Shown here piece after piece: positions 60,421 to 64,000 of a stretch of 64,000 nt of DNA (its first letter is position 1; each line of letters opens with the position of its first letter). This DNA is from Luzula sylvatica. Its lineage: Eukaryota > Streptophyta > Magnoliopsida > Poales > Juncaceae. A model generated the notes under the pieces. The model did not search any database and was not told the origin of the DNA. It saw nothing but the letters and a program-made list of their open reading frames with translations. The position numbers and the translations under genes were made by a program. The DNA lies in NCBI GenBank assembly GCA_946800325.1, contig OX326959.1, positions 53,098,784 to 53,162,783 on the forward strand. Reading direction: 5' to 3'.

Positions 60421-61916
60421 GAGTATTTTCAGAAAAACATAAAAATTGAGTATTTTTCTCGTGTTACACTTCAATCCTAAATTTTTGAAGAAAATATGAT
60501 AATTGACTTTTTTTGAAGGTAGACTTCACTTTTTGCATTTAAAAAATAAAATTAGCAAAATTAGAAATGTGTGTGTGTTAGTCTTCTATGACGGAGTACT
60601 TTCAGAAAAACATAAATAATGAGTATTTTATTCGTGTTAGACTCCAATTTTGACATTTTTAAGAAAATATGATAACTGACTTTTTTCGAAGGTGTTATAC
60701 TTCACTTTTGGCATTTTCAAGAATTTTTCTGAAAATTTTCAAATTTGTGTGTGTTAGTATTTTATTACGGAGTATTTTCAAGACAACATAAAAATTGAGT
60801 ATGTTTATCGTGTTACAGTTTCATTTAACATTTCTAAGAAAATATGATAATTGACTTTTGTTGTAGGTGTTAGACTTCACTTTTTGTATTTTCAAGAATT
60901 TTTTTGAAAAATTGGAAATTAGTGTGTGTTAGTCTTCTATTACGGAGTATTTTCGAGACAACATAAAAATTGAGTATTTTGCTCGAGTTACACGTCAATT
61001 AATACATTTTGAAGAAAATATGATAATTGAGTTTTTTATAAGGTGTTCGACTTCACTTTTTGCATTTTGAAGAAATTTTTTTAAAATTTTAAAATTTGTG
61101 TGTGTTAGTCTTCTATTAGACAGTATTTTCAGAAAAACATTAAAATTTTGAATTTTGCTCGTGTTAGACTTCAATTCTAACATTTTTAAGAAAATATGAT
61201 AATTGACTTTTTTTTTAAGGTTTTGGACTTCACTTTTTGCATTTTCAAGAAATTGGTTTAAAATTTTAAAATTTGTGTGTGTTAGTCTTCCTTTACAGAG
61301 TATTTTCAGAAGAACATAAAAATTGAGTATTTTGCTCGTGTTACACTTCAATTCTAAATTTTTTTTGAAAATATGATAATTGACTTTTTTTGAAGGTAGA
61401 CTTCACTTTTTGCATTTAAAAAAAAATTAGAAAAATTATAAATTTGTGTGTTCGTCTTATATTACGGAGTATTTTCAGGAAAACATAAAAAATGAGAATT
61501 TTATTCGTGTTAGACTCGAATTTTAACATTTTTAAGAAAATATGATAACTAACTTTTTTCGAAGGTGTTAGACTTAACTTTTTGCATTTTCAAGAATTTT
61601 TCTGAAAATTTACAAATTTGTGTGTGTTAGTCTTCTATTACGGAGTATTTTCAAGACAACACAAAAATTGAGTATGTTTATCGTGTTACAGTTTCATTTA
61701 ACATTTCTAAGAAAATATGATAATTGACATTTGTTGTAGGTGTTAGACTTCACTTTTTGTATTTTCAAGAAATTTTTTGAAAAATTGAAAATTGGTGTGT
61801 GTTAGTCTTCTACTACAGAGTATTTTCAAGACAACTTAAAAACTGAGTATTTTGCTCGTGTTACACTTCAATTAACACATTTTGAAGAAAATATGGTAAT
61901 TGAGTTTTTTTTATAA

Positions 61917-62445
61917 GGTGTTCGACTTCACTTTTTGCATTTTGAAGAAATTTTTTTAAAATTTTAAAATTTGTCTGTGTTAGTCTTCTATTAGAGAGTA
62001 TGTTCAGAAAAACATAAAAATTGAGTATTTGGCTCGTGTTACCCTTCAATTCTAAATTTTTTAAGAAAATATGATAATTGACTTTTTTTAAGGTGTTAGA
62101 CTTCACTTTTTGCATTTTCAAAAAATTTATTTAAAATTTTAAAATTTGTCTGTGTCAGTCTTCTATTAGAGAGTATGTTCAGAAAAACATAAAAATTGAG
62201 TATTTGGATCGTGTTACCCTTCAATTCTAACATTTTTAAGAAAATATGATAATTGACTTTTTTTAAGGTGTTAGACTTCAATTTTTGCATTTTCAAAAAA
62301 TTTATTTAAAATTTTAAAATTTGTGTGTGTTAGTCTTCTATTACAGAGTATTTTCAGAAATACATAAAAATTGAGTATTTTGCTCGTGTTACCCTTCAAT
62401 TCTAAATTTTTTAAGAAAATATGATAATTGACTTTTTTTTAAGGT
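61917..62445 (+). repeat. Recent single-monomer triplication
   Basis: Three consecutive monomers (starts near 61,917, 62,093 and 62,267) share rare variants instead of following A-E order. GAGAGTATGTTCAG occurs at 61,994 and again exactly 175 bp later at 62,169, and GTTACCCTTCAATTCTAA occurs in all three near 62,037, 62,212 and 62,387. This is duplication at the level of the single monomer, not the pentamer. Confidence 0.82.
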
Positions 62446-63469
62446 GTTAGACTTCACTTTTTGCATTTTCAAAAAAAAATAGAAAAATTTGAAATTTGTG
62501 TGTGTTAGTTTTCTATTACGGAGTATTTTCAGGAAAACATAAAAAATGTGTATTTTATTCGTGTTAGACTCCAATTTTAACATTTTTTAGAAAATATGAT
62601 AATTGACTTTTCTCGAAGGTGTTAGACTTCACCTTTTGCATTTTCGAGAATTTTTCTTAAAATTTTCAAATTTGTTTGTGTTTGTCTTCTATTACTGTGT
62701 ATTTTCAAGACAAAATAAAAATTGAGTATGTTTATCGTTTTACACTTTCATTTAACATTTATAAGAAAATATGATAAGTGACTTTTGTTTTAGGTGTTAG
62801 ACTTCACTTTTGTATTTTCATGAAATTTTTTGAAAAATTGGAAATTGGTGTGTGTTACTCTTCTATTACGGAGTATTTTCAAGACAACATAAAAATTGAG
62901 TATTTGGTTCGTGTTACACTTCAATTAATACATTTTGAAGAAAATATGGTAATTGAGTTTTTTATAAGGTGTTCGACTTCACTATTTTGCATATTGAAGA
63001 AATTTTTTTTAAATTTTTAAATTTGTGTGTGTTGGTCTTCTATTAGATAGTATTTTTAGAAAAACATAAAAAAGTAGTATTTTGCACGTGTTAGACTTCA
63101 ATTCAAACATTTTTAAGAAAATATGATAATTGACTTTCTTTTAAGGTGTTAGACTTCACTTTTTGCATTTTCAAGAAATTTGTTTAAAATTTTAAAATTT
63201 GTGTGTGTTAGTTTTCTATTACAGAGTATTATCAGAAAAACATAAAAATTTAGTATTTTTCTCGTGTTACACTTCAATTCTAAATTTTTTAAGAAAATAT
63301 GATAATTGACTCTTTTTGAAGGTAGACTTCACTTTTTGCATTTAAAAAAAAAATTAGAAAAATTAGAAATGTGTGTTTGTTAGTCTTCTATTACGGAGTA
63401 CTTTCAGAAAAACATAAATAATGATTATTTTATTCGTGTTAGACTCCAATTTTGACATTTTTAAGAAAA

Positions 63470-63510
63470 TATGATAACTGACTTTGTTCTGAAAATTTTC
63501 AAATTTGTGT
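63470..63510 (+). repeat. D/E boundary deletion
   Basis: GATAACTGACTTTGTTCTG runs into AAAATTTTCAAATTTGTG. The related copy at 60.67-60.74 kb has the full boundary including TCGAAGGTGTTA and the start of E. About 47 bp are missing, including the GGTG start, so this E monomer has no normal beginning. Confidence 0.8.
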
Positions 63511-64000
63511 GTGCTAGTCTTCTATTACGGAGTATTTTCAAGACAACATAAAAATTGAATATGTTTATCGTGTTACAGTTTCATTTAACACTTCTAAGAA
63601 AATATGATAATTGACTTTTGTTGTAGGTGTTAGACTTTACTTTTTGTATTGTCAAGAAATTTTTTGAAAAATTGGAAATTAGTGTGTGTTAGTATTCTAT
63701 TACGGAGTATTTTCGAGACAACATAAAAATTGAGTATTTTTCTCATGTTACACTTCAACTAATACATTTTAAAGAAAATATGATAATTGAGTTTTTTATA
63801 AGGTGTTCGACTTCACTTTTTGCATTTCCAAGATTTTGTTTGAAAATTTTAAAATTTTAAAATTTGTGTGTGTTTGTCTTCTATTATAGAGTATTTTCAG
63901 AAAAACATAAAAAATTGAGTATTTTGCTTGTGTTACACTTCAATTGTAACATTTTTAAGAAAATATGATAATTGAATTTTTTTTAAGGTGTTAGACTTCA

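Larger units (their letters stand above)
56362..64000 (+). repeat. Satellite array, right block (diverged pentamers)
   Basis: The array resumes with an A monomer in register and runs to the window edge. A 6-monomer tandem copy is visible: equivalent E monomers carrying CTTAACTTTT start at 57,061 and 58,115 (1054 bp apart) and share AAGGTTTTGGACTTCAC and TTTAAGATTTCAAAG-like marks. A second copied block pairs 59.75-61.0 kb with 62.55-63.8 kb (about 2.8 kb). Three adjacent B/C-like monomers at 61.9-62.45 kb are near copies of each other. Small deletions occur near 58,826, 60,395 and 63,485. No gene or other element is seen. Confidence 0.92.

Noticed and set aside
60995..61351. The longest frame, 118 codons on the reverse strand
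   Set aside because: It is simply two successive satellite frames read through without a stop. The two halves repeat each other at the monomer period.
1..64000. CRISPR-like array of direct repeats
   Set aside because: The 175-bp units are contiguous with no unique spacers, far longer than CRISPR repeats, and the LTR shows a eukaryotic setting.

Overview
The window is almost entirely one AT-rich tandem satellite with a single foreign insertion. I see no protein-coding gene, tRNA, rRNA or CRISPR array. The basic unit is a monomer of about 175 bp (one type C monomer counted by hand is 41 G+C in 176). About 355 copies lie head-to-tail, all in the same orientation. This points to a eukaryotic, probably centromeric or other heterochromatic, satellite block. 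The insertion is a 1600-bp solo LTR with plant-like promoter features, so a flowering plant is the most likely source. I cannot name the species.

The monomers are not all alike. Five types (here A to E) follow in fixed order, giving a pentamer of about 876 bp. In two places three pentamers are joined into a 15-monomer higher-order repeat (HOR). HOR-1 (period 2631-2633 bp) runs from the left edge to about 10.37 kb. HOR-3 (period 2624-2625 bp) runs from 30.79 to about 47.15 kb in six full copies plus a partial one. A different register, 10 or 20 monomers (about 1.75 or 3.49 kb), occupies 25.39-30.63 kb. The stretches 10.4-25.4, 47.1-54.8 and 56.4-64.0 kb hold more diverged pentamers. They are broken by hybrid monomers, out-of-register joints, small deletions and copied blocks shared at distances of 1.05, 2.8, 4.19, 7.19 and 9.5-9.85 kb.

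The solo LTR (54,762-56,361) starts TGATG, ends CATCA and is flanked by a perfect 5-bp duplication, aggtg. Removing it with one duplication restores a normal satellite junction. It carries CCAAT and TATA boxes, a (TC)21 tract just past the expected transcription start, six copies of a GAGCTTnCTTC motif and twelve copies of a 16-bp near-palindrome around CCGTTGTAACGG.

The short open frames that recur throughout (about 61-118 codons on both strands) follow the repeat period, overlap each other in opposite directions and are lost by small changes. I treat them as by-products of AT-rich repeated DNA. The scientific interest is in the nested repeat architecture, the traces of unequal exchange that record how it grew, and the unusual motif arrays inside the LTR. 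Monomer boundaries used below start at the GGTG (or variant) before TTAGACTTCAC. This choice is arbitrary.
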